From Slackia exigua ATCC 700122 (GTDB lineage Bacteria > Actinomycetota > Coriobacteriia > Coriobacteriales > Eggerthellaceae), in assembly GCF_000162875.1 (NCBI RefSeq), contig NZ_GG700630.1, positions 20,657 to 84,656 of the forward strand: a stretch of DNA of 64,000 bases, in the 5' to 3' direction. Every line of letters starts with the position of its first letter. Within the stretch, counting starts at the first letter, position 1. The notes beneath the pieces are model-generated. The model did no database searches and was not told the DNA's origin. It worked only from the letters and a program-made list of their open reading frames with translations. Below are positions 17,243 to 26,500 of the stretch, in pieces. Made by a program: the position numbers and the translations under genes.

Positions 17243-17311
17243 TTGATGACGTAGCAGTTCCGTCGACCGTAGCGTATGTATCGTCGTCTACCGAGAACAA
17301 CGCTTAATTCA

Positions 17312-17370
17312 ACTCCCGACGAGCAGATCGAGGCCGTGGTCGCCCGCATCGAATCCCTGTAAGGTTTCAG
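17312..17370 (+). repeat. ispH: Right direct repeat (attR-like), displaced ispH 3' end
   Basis: Copy of the last 17 codons, the stop and 8 further bases of ispH, in frame but with no gene body in front of it. It differs from 12063-12121 at one silent base. It marks the ancestral junction between ispH and the M23 peptidase gene. The surrounding 17188-17529 gap holds only this repeat, the terminator and a promoter candidate. Confidence 0.9.
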
Positions 17371-17397
17371 GAAGAGCATCCTCCGTTCATGTCGAAA

Positions 17398-17427
17398 TTG
17401 CGCATTGCGCGACATTGCTGCTATCAT
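17398..17427 (+). promoter_or_regulatory. Possible promoter of the M23 peptidase gene
   Basis: TTGCGC (17398-17403), 18-base spacer, TATCAT (17422-17427). It lies just downstream of the right island repeat, so the gene would keep its own promoter despite the insertion. Confidence 0.4.
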
Positions 17428-17529
17428 AGGTTGGTCTTTTAGGGGACGGAGGAGTTCGTGCATGCGTGTCGCCGATGCCTCCCGAGTCGAATAACTGACG
17501 CGACGAAACGATACAGGAGCATTACCACC

Positions 17530-18756
17530 ATGACCGAACCAAGCTCTGTACGCTCGATCCGGGATTTCTCCCGCCGAAATTTCGTCAAGCTCGCCGGCCT
17601 CGCCGCGCTGGGCATGACGTTCCCGCGCCTCGCGTACGGCGCGGAGTCCGACGATCTCGATGCCAAGGCGAAGGCTCTCGAAGGCAATCTTGCCGATCAG
17701 CAGGCTCAGTACGACGAGCTTTCCGCCAAGCTCGATGTTCTGAAGCAGCAAGTCAACGATGCGCTCGTCGCCTACGACAAGGCCACTGCCGCCCATGAGG
17801 CCGCCGTTCAGGCGGTCGAAGACGCCCAAGTGCGCGTCGATAACGCGGAAGCCGCCCTGGCCGACATCCAGACTCAGCTGTCCGACCGCGTGACCAACAT
17901 CTATCGCCAAGGCGAGCCGGGCATCTTCGACGTGCTCTTCGACTCTTCGTCGTTCGAGGAGTTCGTGACCAGCTGGGATGCCATGTCCCGCATCAGCGCG
18001 CAGGACGCCGATCTCGTCCAGCAGTCCAAGGATGCCAAGGCCGAGGCCGAAGCCGCCCATAAGGAATACACCGAGCAGGAAGCCAAGGCCGCCGAAGAGC
18101 TTCAGAAGGCGACCAAGGCCAAGGACGATCTCGAAGCCGCCCAGGAAACCCTGCAGAAGCAGGTCGACAAGATGGATCAGGACATCATCGACCTTCAGCA
18201 GGAGATCGAAGCCACGCGCATGGACGCCGACGCCGCGCGCGAGAAGGAAGAAGCCGCCGCGAAGGCCGCTGCCGAGGCTCTTGCCAAACAGAAGTCCACG
18301 GCCCGCTCGTCCGCCAGCTATTCGTCCGCATCCAGGTCCACGTCTCCGTCCATCTCCGTCGACGGCTGGGTGAATCCGGCTCCGGGCAAGCACGTCACGA
18401 GCCCCTTCGGCTGGCGTGCCTCCACGGGCACCTTCCACCAGGGCGTCGATCTGAGCTGCTCGTACGAACCTTGCTACGCCATCGGCGACGGCACGGTGTC
18501 GTTCACGGGCTGGCTCGCGTCGACGAGCGGCCTGTCGGTCGCCATCAATCACGGCGGCGGCACCGTTTCCTGGTATCTGCACGGTTCCGAGGCGCTTGTG
18601 AGCTCCGGATCGTCGGTTTCCGCCGGCCAGCAGGTGATGATCACCGGCAACACCGGCCATTCCACCGGCCCGCACCTGCATTTCCAGATCAACGTCAACT
18701 CGCCCGACGGCATCTACGGAACCGCCGTCGACCCCCAGCAATACTTCAGCTGGTAA
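17530..18756 (+). CDS. Tat-exported M23 peptidoglycan endopeptidase with coiled-coil domain
   Basis: Exported cell-wall hydrolase expected to cut peptidoglycan stem peptides during growth or division. The 408-aa product begins with a twin-arginine signal (SRRNFVK followed by a hydrophobic stretch, cleaved near ...LAYGAE). A PcsB-like coiled coil follows (about residues 40-255). A Ser-rich linker leads to the C-terminal M23 domain with HQGVD (about 307-311) and GPHLHF (HxH, about 381-386), the zinc ligands. Tat export is unusual for this family, most members using Sec. The ATG at 17530 follows AGGAG by ten bases. A terminator follows at 18781-18808. Confidence 0.92.
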   Translation: MTEPSSVRSIRDFSRRNFVKLAGLAALGMTFPRLAYGAESDDLDAKAKALEGNLADQQAQYDELSAKLDVLKQQVNDALVAYDKATAAHEAAVQAVEDAQVRVDNAEAALADIQTQLSDRVTNIYRQGEPGIFDVLFDSSSFEEFVTSWDAMSRISAQDADLVQQSKDAKAEAEAAHKEYTEQEAKAAEELQKATKAKDDLEAAQETLQKQVDKMDQDIIDLQQEIEATRMDADAAREKEEAAAKAAAEALAKQKSTARSSASYSSASRSTSPSISVDGWVNPAPGKHVTSPFGWRASTGTFHQGVDLSCSYEPCYAIGDGTVSFTGWLASTSGLSVAINHGGGTVSWYLHGSEALVSSGSSVSAGQQVMITGNTGHSTGPHLHFQINVNSPDGIYGTAVDPQQYFSW

Positions 18757-18780
18757 GCCCATCCGTCATCATGCTCTGAC

Positions 18781-18808
18781 GAAGCGGTCCGCGCAATCGG
18801 GCCGCTTC
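18781..18808 (+). terminator. Intrinsic terminator after the M23 gene
   Basis: A 10-bp stem (18781-18790/18799-18808) with loop GCGCAATC, followed by TTCTTCTCT. It also lies directly ahead of the DUF512 ribosome-binding site, so read-through or attenuation is possible. Confidence 0.7.
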
Positions 18809-18833
18809 TTCTTCTCTCGGAGAGGTGCCGCCC

Positions 18834-20207
18834 GTGCCCGACTTCTCGCTCCATCACGACTATCCCGGCGATCCCAAGCGTCCCGAAGCCCGCATCCTCG
18901 CCGTCGAGGAGCTTTCTCCCGCCGACGATGCCGGCTTCACGCCGGGGTGCGTCATCACGGCCGTCAACGGGCATCCTCTGCGCGACATGATCGATTGGCA
19001 ATGGTATTCCGACGGCTTCGAGGTCACGCTGTCCTACGTGGATACCGAGGGCGATTCGGGCGAGGTCACGCTCGAGCGCGAAGACGGCGAAAGCTGGGGC
19101 ATCACCTTCGACGGCGCCATCTTCGACGATATCAAGACCTGCCGTAACGCCTGCGTGTTCTGCTTCATGCGCCAGCTTCCCGCAGATGCGCGCGATTCGC
19201 TCATGCTGCGCGACGACGACTGGCGCCTGAGCTTTCTCCAAGGCAACTTCACCTCGCTCACGGCGCTGACCGACGAAGAGGCCGACGAGATCATCGAGCG
19301 GCACGTATCGCCTCTGCGCGTGTCGCTGCATTGCATCACGCCCGAAGTGAGGCGCACGATGATCGGCCGCCATGCGCCGCACGGCGTCGAGATGATGGAG
19401 AAGCTGCTCGCCGGCGGCATCGAGATGTACATGCAGATCGTGCTCGTACCCGGCATCAACGACGGGCGCGAGCTCATGAAGACGCTCACGTGGGCCTATA
19501 CGCACGAAGGCATCGCGAACGTCGGCATCGTTCCGATCGGCTTCACCAAGCACCAGACGCGTTTCGAGCGCAGCTTCACGGAACCCGATCAAGCGCGCGA
19601 AGTCATCGATATCGTCTCGCGCTTCCAAGCCCATGCCCAGGCGGAGCGCGGCTGCGCGTTCGCGTATCTCGCCGATGAATTCTATTGCAACGCCTATCCT
19701 GACGATCTGCTGGATCATCTTCCTCCGAGCAGCCATTACGGCGACTTCGATATGTTCGAGGATGGAATCGGCATCATCCGCGCCACGGTGAACGAATGGG
19801 AAGAGGCGGGGGAGGGCATCGATGCGCTTGCACGGGCCCTCGAAGAGGAGGACGCCCATGTATATTACGTGCTCGGCTGCGCTCAGAAACCCGCGTTCAC
19901 GCCGATCGTTGAATCGAGCCCGCTTGCCGGGCGCCTCATGCCGCTCTATGTGGAAAACGAGTATTTCGGCGGCAACGTCAACGTTACCGGGCTTCTGACC
20001 GGGACAGACGTCGCCCGTGCCTTGCGCGGCGTATCGGCGCGCGATTACGTGGTGCTGCCGCGCGTGATGTTCAACGCCGACATGATGACGCTCGACGACA
20101 TGACCGTCGACGATATCCGGGATGCGGCGGGCATGCCGGTCACCGTGGTATCCTGTGACCCCAAAGAATACGTGCATCAGATCGAAGAGCTAGTAAGAGG
20201 ATTGTGA
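18834..20207 (+). CDS. DUF512 family protein: PDZ-like domain plus radical-SAM-type iron-sulfur core
   Basis: Conserved protein of unknown function. The N-terminal 60-70 residues form a PDZ-like fold (SPADDAGFTPGCVITAVNGHPL). A radical-SAM-type cysteine cluster follows in CRNACVFCFMRQLP (about residues 101-114, CxxxCxxC). The remainder is the DUF512 region, with LHCITPEVR, VLVPGINDG and GCAQKPAFTPIVES. GTG 18834 is preferred because GGAGAGG lies eight bases upstream; a GTG at 18825 would overlap it. It overlaps the region ahead of der. The DUF512-der pairing is widely conserved, suggesting a role in ribosome or RNA maturation, which is inference. Confidence 0.9.
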   Translation: MPDFSLHHDYPGDPKRPEARILAVEELSPADDAGFTPGCVITAVNGHPLRDMIDWQWYSDGFEVTLSYVDTEGDSGEVTLEREDGESWGITFDGAIFDDIKTCRNACVFCFMRQLPADARDSLMLRDDDWRLSFLQGNFTSLTALTDEEADEIIERHVSPLRVSLHCITPEVRRTMIGRHAPHGVEMMEKLLAGGIEMYMQIVLVPGINDGRELMKTLTWAYTHEGIANVGIVPIGFTKHQTRFERSFTEPDQAREVIDIVSRFQAHAQAERGCAFAYLADEFYCNAYPDDLLDHLPPSSHYGDFDMFEDGIGIIRATVNEWEEAGEGIDALARALEEEDAHVYYVLGCAQKPAFTPIVESSPLAGRLMPLYVENEYFGGNVNVTGLLTGTDVARALRGVSARDYVVLPRVMFNADMMTLDDMTVDDIRDAAGMPVTVVSCDPKEYVHQIEELVRGL

Positions 20208-20209
20208 TC

Positions 20210-21526
20210 ATGGCATTGCCAATCGTCGCCGTCGTAGGGCGCCCCAATGTCGGCAAATCGACGTTCGTGAACCGCATCACGCACGGCAACGACGCCATCG
20301 TGCATGAGATGCGCGGCGTCACGCGCGACCGCTCGTATCACGAGGCCGAATGGAGCGGCGTTCATTTCACCCTCGTCGATACCGGCGGTATCGAGATGGG
20401 CGACGACGACGTCTTCCAGGGCTCCATTCGCGAACAGGCGTTCGTGGGCGCCGAAGAGGCCGATGCGATCGTCTTCATCGTCGACGGCAAGACGGGCATC
20501 GCAGCCGATGACGATGCGGTCGCCCGCATCCTGCGCAAGACGTCCAAACCGGTGTTCTTGACCGTCAACAAGATGGACAATCCTGCCGACGAATCGGCGA
20601 TGTGGGAATTCTACCAGCTCGGCCTGGGCGATCCGTGGCCCATCTCATCCGAGCACGGGCACGGTACGGGCGATCTGCTGGATGCCGTGATCGACGTCAT
20701 CCGCGACATTCCCGAGCGCGAGCCCGAGGAGCGCGAGAACATCGTCAACGTGGCCATCATCGGCCGTCCTAATGCGGGGAAGAGCTCGCTTACGAATCGT
20801 CTGATCGGCAAAGAACGCTCCATCGTGAGCGACGTCGCGGGCACGACGCGCGACGCGATCGATACGACGATCGAGCATGAAGGCACCTTCTACACGATCG
20901 TCGACACGGCCGGCCTGCGCCGCAAGGCCCAGATCGACCAAGATGTCGAGTATTACGGGTTCGTGCGCGCCATGCGTGCGATCGATCGCGCCGACGTGGC
21001 GCTGCTCGTCGTGGATGCGACCCTCGGCCTGACCGATCAGGATCAGCGCGTCGCCGGCTATGCGCATGAGCGAGGCTGCGCGCTTGCGATCCTCTTGAAC
21101 AAGCGCGACGCGGTCGAATCGGGCGATACCTTGAACGCGTTGCGCGAAGATATCGAGGAGCGCATGAACTTCGTGAAGTACGCGCCGGTCTTGAGCATCT
21201 CGGCGCTGACGGGCAAGAGCGTCGATCGCATCTGGAACATGATCGACGATGTCTTCGCCAGCTATTCGGCGCATATCACCACCGGCAAGCTCAATGCGTG
21301 GCTCCAGACCATTCGCGAGTTCGGCTTCACGGTCAGCAAGGGGAAGCGGAGGCTCAAGCTCAAGTACGTCACCCAGACGCGCACGTGCCCGCCGCAGTTC
21401 ACGGTCTTCTGCAACATGCCCGATCTGGTCAACGACAATTTCGAGCGCTATCTGGAGAACCGCTTCCGTCAGACGTTCGAGCTTCCGGGCACGCCGATCG
21501 TGTTCAAGTTCAAGAAGCGCGACTGA
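20210..21526 (+). CDS. der: Ribosome biogenesis GTPase Der (EngA)
   Basis: Essential GTPase with two tandem G domains that assists 50S subunit assembly. Domain 1 has GRPNVGKST (residues 10-18), DTGG and NKMD. Domain 2 starts near residue 180 with GRPNAGKSS, DTAG and NKRD. The C-terminal KH-like domain (about 350-438) includes KLKYVTQTRTCPPQFTVF. At 438 aa it is of normal length. The ATG at 20210 follows AAGAGG by nine bases; a GTG six bases earlier is too close to it. It overlaps no gene but starts two bases after the DUF512 stop. Confidence 0.97.
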   Translation: MALPIVAVVGRPNVGKSTFVNRITHGNDAIVHEMRGVTRDRSYHEAEWSGVHFTLVDTGGIEMGDDDVFQGSIREQAFVGAEEADAIVFIVDGKTGIAADDDAVARILRKTSKPVFLTVNKMDNPADESAMWEFYQLGLGDPWPISSEHGHGTGDLLDAVIDVIRDIPEREPEERENIVNVAIIGRPNAGKSSLTNRLIGKERSIVSDVAGTTRDAIDTTIEHEGTFYTIVDTAGLRRKAQIDQDVEYYGFVRAMRAIDRADVALLVVDATLGLTDQDQRVAGYAHERGCALAILLNKRDAVESGDTLNALREDIEERMNFVKYAPVLSISALTGKSVDRIWNMIDDVFASYSAHITTGKLNAWLQTIREFGFTVSKGKRRLKLKYVTQTRTCPPQFTVFCNMPDLVNDNFERYLENRFRQTFELPGTPIVFKFKKRD

Positions 21527-21537
21527 CCAAGGTATCG

Positions 21538-21564
21538 CAGGCGCCGGAGGATGTCCGGCGCCTG
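21538..21564 (+). terminator. Intrinsic terminator after der
   Basis: A perfect 11-bp GC-rich stem (21538-21548/21554-21564) with loop GGATG, followed by TTCGTTT. It separates der from plsY. Confidence 0.75.
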
Positions 21565-21616
21565 TTCGTTTCATCAAGGACTTGCAGGTACGTTACGGAA
21601 TCGAGGTCGGCATTCC

Positions 21617-22264
21617 ATGTCGTTGGGCATCGCGTTCGGAATCTTCGCGGTCACATTCCTTCTCGGGTCCATCCCGTGGGGCGTCATCGTGTCTAAGACG
21701 ATCTACCATACCGATATCCGCGAACATGGCTCGGGCAATATCGGGACGACGAACGCGATGCGCACGATGGGCAAGGCCGGAGGAGCGGCGGTGTTTCTGC
21801 TCGATTTCTCCAAGGGGCTCGCTTCGGGCGCCATCGCCTGGGGCTGCGCGCACACGGCGCCGCCCGATGCCGCGATCCTGACGCCTGCGCTCATGGGCGC
21901 GGTCGCCGCCTGGGGTTGCGTATACGGCCATATCTTCAGTCCTTGGCTCTCTTTCAAGGGCGGCAAGGGCATCGCCGTCGCGATCGGGGCTCTCTTCGTC
22001 ACGTTCGGCTGGATCGGCGCCTGCATCGAGCTTTTTGCCGTTTTCGCGCTGCTCGTCATTCTCACGCGCTACGTTTCGGTTGGATCGATCGCCGCCGCCG
22101 TCGCGTGCCCGTTCGTCGCGGCGGTGCTGTTCTGGGGCGACTGGCCTGCCATTGCCGTCTATGCGCTCGTGGGCGCGACGGTCGTGTGGGCGCACCGCTC
22201 GAATATCGCGCGGCTTGCATCCGGAACCGAATCGAGAATCGGATCGAAGAAGGGGACTGCATGA
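21617..22264 (+). CDS. plsY: Glycerol-3-phosphate acyltransferase PlsY
   Basis: Membrane enzyme that acylates glycerol-3-phosphate from acyl-phosphate, the first step of phospholipid synthesis in most Gram-positive bacteria. The 215-aa product has five to six membrane helices and the three conserved cytoplasmic motifs: LGSIPWGVIVSK, GSGNIGTTNAMRTMG and FKGGKGIAVA. The ATG at 21617 gives the usual hydrophobic N-terminus. Its stop overlaps the gpsA start (ATGA), so the G3P supplier and consumer are translationally coupled. Confidence 0.96.
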   Translation: MSLGIAFGIFAVTFLLGSIPWGVIVSKTIYHTDIREHGSGNIGTTNAMRTMGKAGGAAVFLLDFSKGLASGAIAWGCAHTAPPDAAILTPALMGAVAAWGCVYGHIFSPWLSFKGGKGIAVAIGALFVTFGWIGACIELFAVFALLVILTRYVSVGSIAAAVACPFVAAVLFWGDWPAIAVYALVGATVVWAHRSNIARLASGTESRIGSKKGTA

Positions 22265-23262
22265 TGGACGCGCAGGTCGCGATCGTAGGCGCGGGGTCGT
22301 GGGGAACGGCTTTGGCGCAGCTTGCCGCCACGGCGGGAAACGATGTGCGCCTATGGGCGCGTAAGGAAGAAGTCGCACACGGTATCAACGCCGATCACGT
22401 TAACCCTCGCTATCTGGCCGATGCACGCCTGAGCGAACGCATCGAGGCCTCGACCGATATCGTGCGCGTGGTCGGCGGCGCCGATGCCGTCGTCATCGTG
22501 ACGCCTTCGTCGGTCATGCGCGAGACAGCCCGCGCGATCGCTGCGCACGTCGGCGCGAAAACGCCTGTCGCCCTTGCGGCCAAGGGCGTCGAGGCCGAGA
22601 CGGGCATGCTGCCGGTCGAGGTATTCGACGAGGTGCTGGGCGGCCTCGGACGGTTTGCGGCGCTGACCGGACCCAACCATGCCGAAGAGGTCGTGCGGGG
22701 CGTGCCGTCGGGCACGGTCGTCTCGTCGTACGTGCCGCGTACGGCGCGATTCTTCCAGAGCCTGCTGTCCACGGAATCCTTCCGCATCTATGTGGGCAAC
22801 GATGTCGTGGGCGCCGAGGTGTGCGCCGCGTACAAGAACGTCATCGCCATCGCCGTGGGCGCGTCCTACGGTCTCGGCATGGGCGATAACACGGCGGCGC
22901 TTCTGATGACGCGCGGCCTGGCCGAAATGAGCCGTCTGGTCGCGGCTTGCGGGGGCAATGCGATGACCTGCATGGGCCTTGCCGGCATGGGCGACCTTGA
23001 GGTCACGTGCATGAGCCCGCACTCGCGCAACCGCACGTTCGGCTACGAGCTTGCCCAGGGCGTCACACTCGATGCGTACCGCGCGCGGACGCACATGGTG
23101 GTCGAAGGAGCGCTTGCGTGCCGCACGTTGCACGATCTGGCGCTCGCGCACGACGTGGACCTTCCTCTGGCGCGTACCGTCCGTGCGATCGTCTGGGAAG
23201 GCTACGATGCGGTCGCGGCCGCCCAGGATCTTCTGGATCGTCCGCAGAAGCCGGAGTTCTGA
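22261..23262 (+). CDS. gpsA: Glycerol-3-phosphate dehydrogenase [NAD(P)+]
   Basis: Reduces dihydroxyacetone phosphate to sn-glycerol-3-phosphate for phospholipid synthesis. The 333-aa product has the Rossmann motif IVGAGSWGTALA (residues 8-19), LTGPNHAEEVVRGVPSG, the catalytic Lys region AAYKNVIAIAVG and GMGDLEVTCMSPHSRNR. The ATG at 22261 overlaps the plsY stop and follows GAAGGGG. A second ATG one codon later is equally possible. The natural partner PlsY lies directly upstream. Confidence 0.97.
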   Translation: MMDAQVAIVGAGSWGTALAQLAATAGNDVRLWARKEEVAHGINADHVNPRYLADARLSERIEASTDIVRVVGGADAVVIVTPSSVMRETARAIAAHVGAKTPVALAAKGVEAETGMLPVEVFDEVLGGLGRFAALTGPNHAEEVVRGVPSGTVVSSYVPRTARFFQSLLSTESFRIYVGNDVVGAEVCAAYKNVIAIAVGASYGLGMGDNTAALLMTRGLAEMSRLVAACGGNAMTCMGLAGMGDLEVTCMSPHSRNRTFGYELAQGVTLDAYRARTHMVVEGALACRTLHDLALAHDVDLPLARTVRAIVWEGYDAVAAAQDLLDRPQKPEF

Positions 23263-23320
23263 TACCGATCTATCCAAAACGTCTCGTCGCCTTACTGAGC
23301 AACTCGAATTTTCTGTAAAA

Positions 23321-23338
23321 AGTTACCTAAAGGTTACT
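23321..23338. promoter_or_regulatory. Operator-like inverted repeat upstream of the surface-protein operon
   Basis: AGTTACC (23321-23327), TAAA, GGTTACT (23332-23338): a perfect inverted repeat about 200 bases ahead of the start codon at 23538. The halves TTACCT and AGGTTA resemble half-sites of DtxR/IdeR-type metal-repressor boxes in everted order. The regulator is inference. Confidence 0.4.
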
Positions 23339-23537
23339 ATGGCAACCTCGCGCGGGTCGCGCACCGCTCATAATCGAGCGTGGACACAGTGTGCGCTGCA
23401 GGGAATCGCGCGATTGAAGGCCGAAAGGCCGCGATCCGGTCGTGCATCCGCGCTTCGGCACGGATGCACTATGGGCCGAACGGCGATTTCGAACGATGCA
23501 TCAGGAGCCGCAGCGCCCGACGATGGGAGTTCGAGAA

Positions 23538-26500
23538 ATGGTGAAAGCGTATCGCATTCATGCAAGGCGGGCGAAGAGCTCGAAACGCGGGGTAACGGCC
23601 GTTCTCCTTGCGTTCGTGCTTGCGTTCTCGATGGTGCCGACCGCTGCGGCGGCCGGACCCGAAGAGCCTGCCGAATCGCAGGAAGGCCAGACCGTTTCGG
23701 CGCCGGAGAATGCCGATTCCGCAGCCGAAGCACCTGACGTCCAGGTCGCTTTTGCGCCACCCGTTTCGCCTGAGGATGACGAGGAGAGCGCGACGCACGA
23801 AGCAGCATCCGAAAATGCTGTTCCGACCGAAGCGGACGATGCGGGCGAGCCCTCCGCGCCTGCGTCCTTCGACAAGGATTTCAAAGACGGAAAGACCGGC
23901 ATCCGGGCGCACGTCTCCATCAAGAACCCTTCTGAAAACGACGATCCCGAAGGATACGCCTTCTCTGTCAAAGAGCTTTCCGGGCCGCAACGCGTCGATG
24001 CCCTGTCGCGTGCCGGCATCGACGATGCCTCGGGCGTCGCCGCCTTCGCGCTGAGCTTCGCCAAGGATGGGAAGGAATACTCCTTTGCCGATGCCGATGC
24101 GGTCGATGCATGGCTTCCCGGCACGGAGGGATCGTCTGTCGTTCGCCTCAGCGACGGCAAGGCGAAGAGGCTTTCAGCATCTCGCGACGCCGATGCGCTC
24201 AAGGTGAGGACGAACGGCATGGGTTGCTTCGTCGTGGCGCCTCCTGCCGCCGAAGAAGATCACGGGGCGGCCGATGCAGATGCGGCCTCCGACGATGCGG
24301 TCGTCGAGGAATCCTCCGACGACGGACATGCCTTCCAGCAGACGCCGCCTGCATCCGACGGCACGGATGCAGGCGAAGGCTCCAATGCGGGTGCGTCCGT
24401 CGCGAACGGGAGCGCCATCCTGCACAGCGCATTTGCATTCGAGGGCGGCGGACTGCCATACAGCAGCGCCGAGCTCGCACCCGGAACCTATACCGTTTCA
24501 GCCAATATATCCATGATGACGCCGCTCGGAATCCCCGGGTATACGACCAATCCCACCAACCCTGAGGGCATCGGCGGCAAAGCAGGCATTCCCGATATGC
24601 CCGTGAGCCAGAACGCCACGCTCGTCGTCGGCGCCGACGGCTCGCGCACCCTGACCGTCGACCTGGTGAATCCGGTCTTCACGGTCCAGAGGGCGCAGAA
24701 CGGCGCGAACCTGTCCGTCCTCGATGCCGTCTACGTTCCTATCGAGCAGAAGGCCGACGACGAGGACTACAACCAGCGGGTCGCGCAGGCCGGCGTCACC
24801 CAGCGCATCTCGCGTCTCACGCTCGGCCTGAACGATTGGAGCGGGCTGTACCGTTTCGGCGGCTGGTCGGTGTATGCGACGACGCTTAACACCTTCTTCC
24901 CGAACGCCGCGTATCCCGCCATCTCGTCTCTTGATGTGAGCGTCGATCTGAAGACGGCCGTCAAGAAGGTCGAAGGCGACCGCACGTGGTCGTTCGAAGA
25001 CGACGCAACGGGCGTGAGCCTCGATGTGCGTGCGGATGCGGGATCGTCTTCGATCGGATCCCTTGACAAGGCGTCCTTGCGCGTGCGGAAGATCGACGAT
25101 GCGTCGACGCGCGCCGCCGTGTCCGCCCTTCTTTCCCAACGCTACGTGAGCGTTCCCGATTTCGCCCTTTACGATGTGCAGCTCATCGCCGATGGTGATC
25201 CTGTCGCCCTCGACGGGAAGACGGCAACGCATCTGAGCATGCCGGCATCCTCCGGATCGAGCCTGGACTCGTATGCGAACGGCATGCTGACAGATCTTGC
25301 CGGCACGATCGAAAACGGCCGCATCTCGGCCGCGCCGGGCGCGCTCGGCACCTTCGTGCTTGCATCCTCCGAAGATTGCGAGAAAAGGAAGTGGTCCCGG
25401 ACCCTGAAAGATCCGGCCACCGGCGTCTCCATGTCCTATGCGACCGACGGCACGCCCGAGACGCCCCTTATCGCCAGCACTCCTGAAGAGTCGTGCCAGA
25501 TGCTCGAGTGGTATTCCGAGTACCTTTCCCTTCCTGCCGTCAACAAGGCCGACGAGGCGACCAGGAAATCCGCGCTTGCCCTCATCAAGCAAGAAGGGTC
25601 GCTTGCGAACCCCGAGCTTTCCGGCATCTACGCGGCCGGAATGTCCATGGAAGCCCTCATGGGGGTTCCCGCCAATCTGCTTGGCGGAGGAATCACTCTG
25701 TCGGATGCGTGCAATCCGACGAGCATGGCCATTCCCATGGTCTCACCCGATTCCTCGGTCTACCTTGTCACGGGCACGGTCGGATCGGGCCTGACGAAGG
25801 TCAAGAAGCTTTCGGCGACCGTCGACGGCGGCTACGGCATCGTCTCGCTCACGAAGGAATCGACGGGCATGAGCGCGGCTGCCGTACCGCTCTTCAATGC
25901 GGCGGCGAACTTCGACGGGACCGCGCAAGGTCCGCTTTCCTCCTCTTCCGAGATAGGGTATCTCGTTGTGGCGTCTGCAGGGTCCGTCTCTCCTGAAGAG
26001 CCGCCGAGCGATACGCTTTCCCCCGGCACCTACGAAGTGACGGCCAATCTCGCCATGCCCGGACAGTACAACCCGGCCATCAAGGGACTCACGGTGTATG
26101 CGAACAGCCCCGACAACCCGTTCGGCCCGACGATCGACGAGAACTCGGACGTCACGGTCAAGGAGGCCGTGCCGAGCGCGCCCATGAAAGCGAACGCGCG
26201 CATCGTCGTGTCGAAAGACGGAAAGAAGACCCTGGTCTTGCCTGTGCGCAACCCCATCTTCACCACGCAGTCCCTCGGCACCTGCGCGACCCTTTCCGAC
26301 ATTCGTACCGAACGCGTGAAGCCGACCGCGGGCGGAGGGAGCTTCAGCGGCACCTACGGGCGCATGAAGGACCGCATCCATATGATGTCGGCCACGCTTC
26401 CTGCAGATGCGTCTTCGGGCATCGGCACCTACGATTTCAAGGGCAGCGTCCTGTACGCCGTCCCGCTCGATCTGACGCTTGCGCCTTCGGGGGATGTATC

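Larger units (their letters stand above)
12122..17370. mobile_element. 5.2-kb island inserted at the 3' end of ispH
   Basis: The segment is bounded by a 59-bp direct repeat and interrupts the housekeeping order ispH / M23 peptidase / DUF512 / der. It carries a LuxR regulator, a guanidino deiminase, a carbamoyltransferase and an MFS transporter. Base composition is visibly lower in GC than the flanks; for example 23 of 60 bases are G or C at 12961-13020. The gene 3' end is regenerated, as for elements integrating by site-specific recombination. No integrase or excisionase gene is present, so the entry route (lost integrase, action in trans, or homologous exchange) is open. Confidence 0.75.

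Noticed and set aside
12122-17370. Integrase or prophage genes inside the island
   Set aside because: All four frames are accounted for by metabolic and regulatory proteins. No recombinase, phage or conjugation motif was seen.
17041-18762. A 573-codon minus-strand frame opposite the M23 peptidase
   Set aside because: It is the complement of a strongly supported Tat-exported peptidase. The Gly/Leu-rich product is an artefact of the coiled-coil codons.
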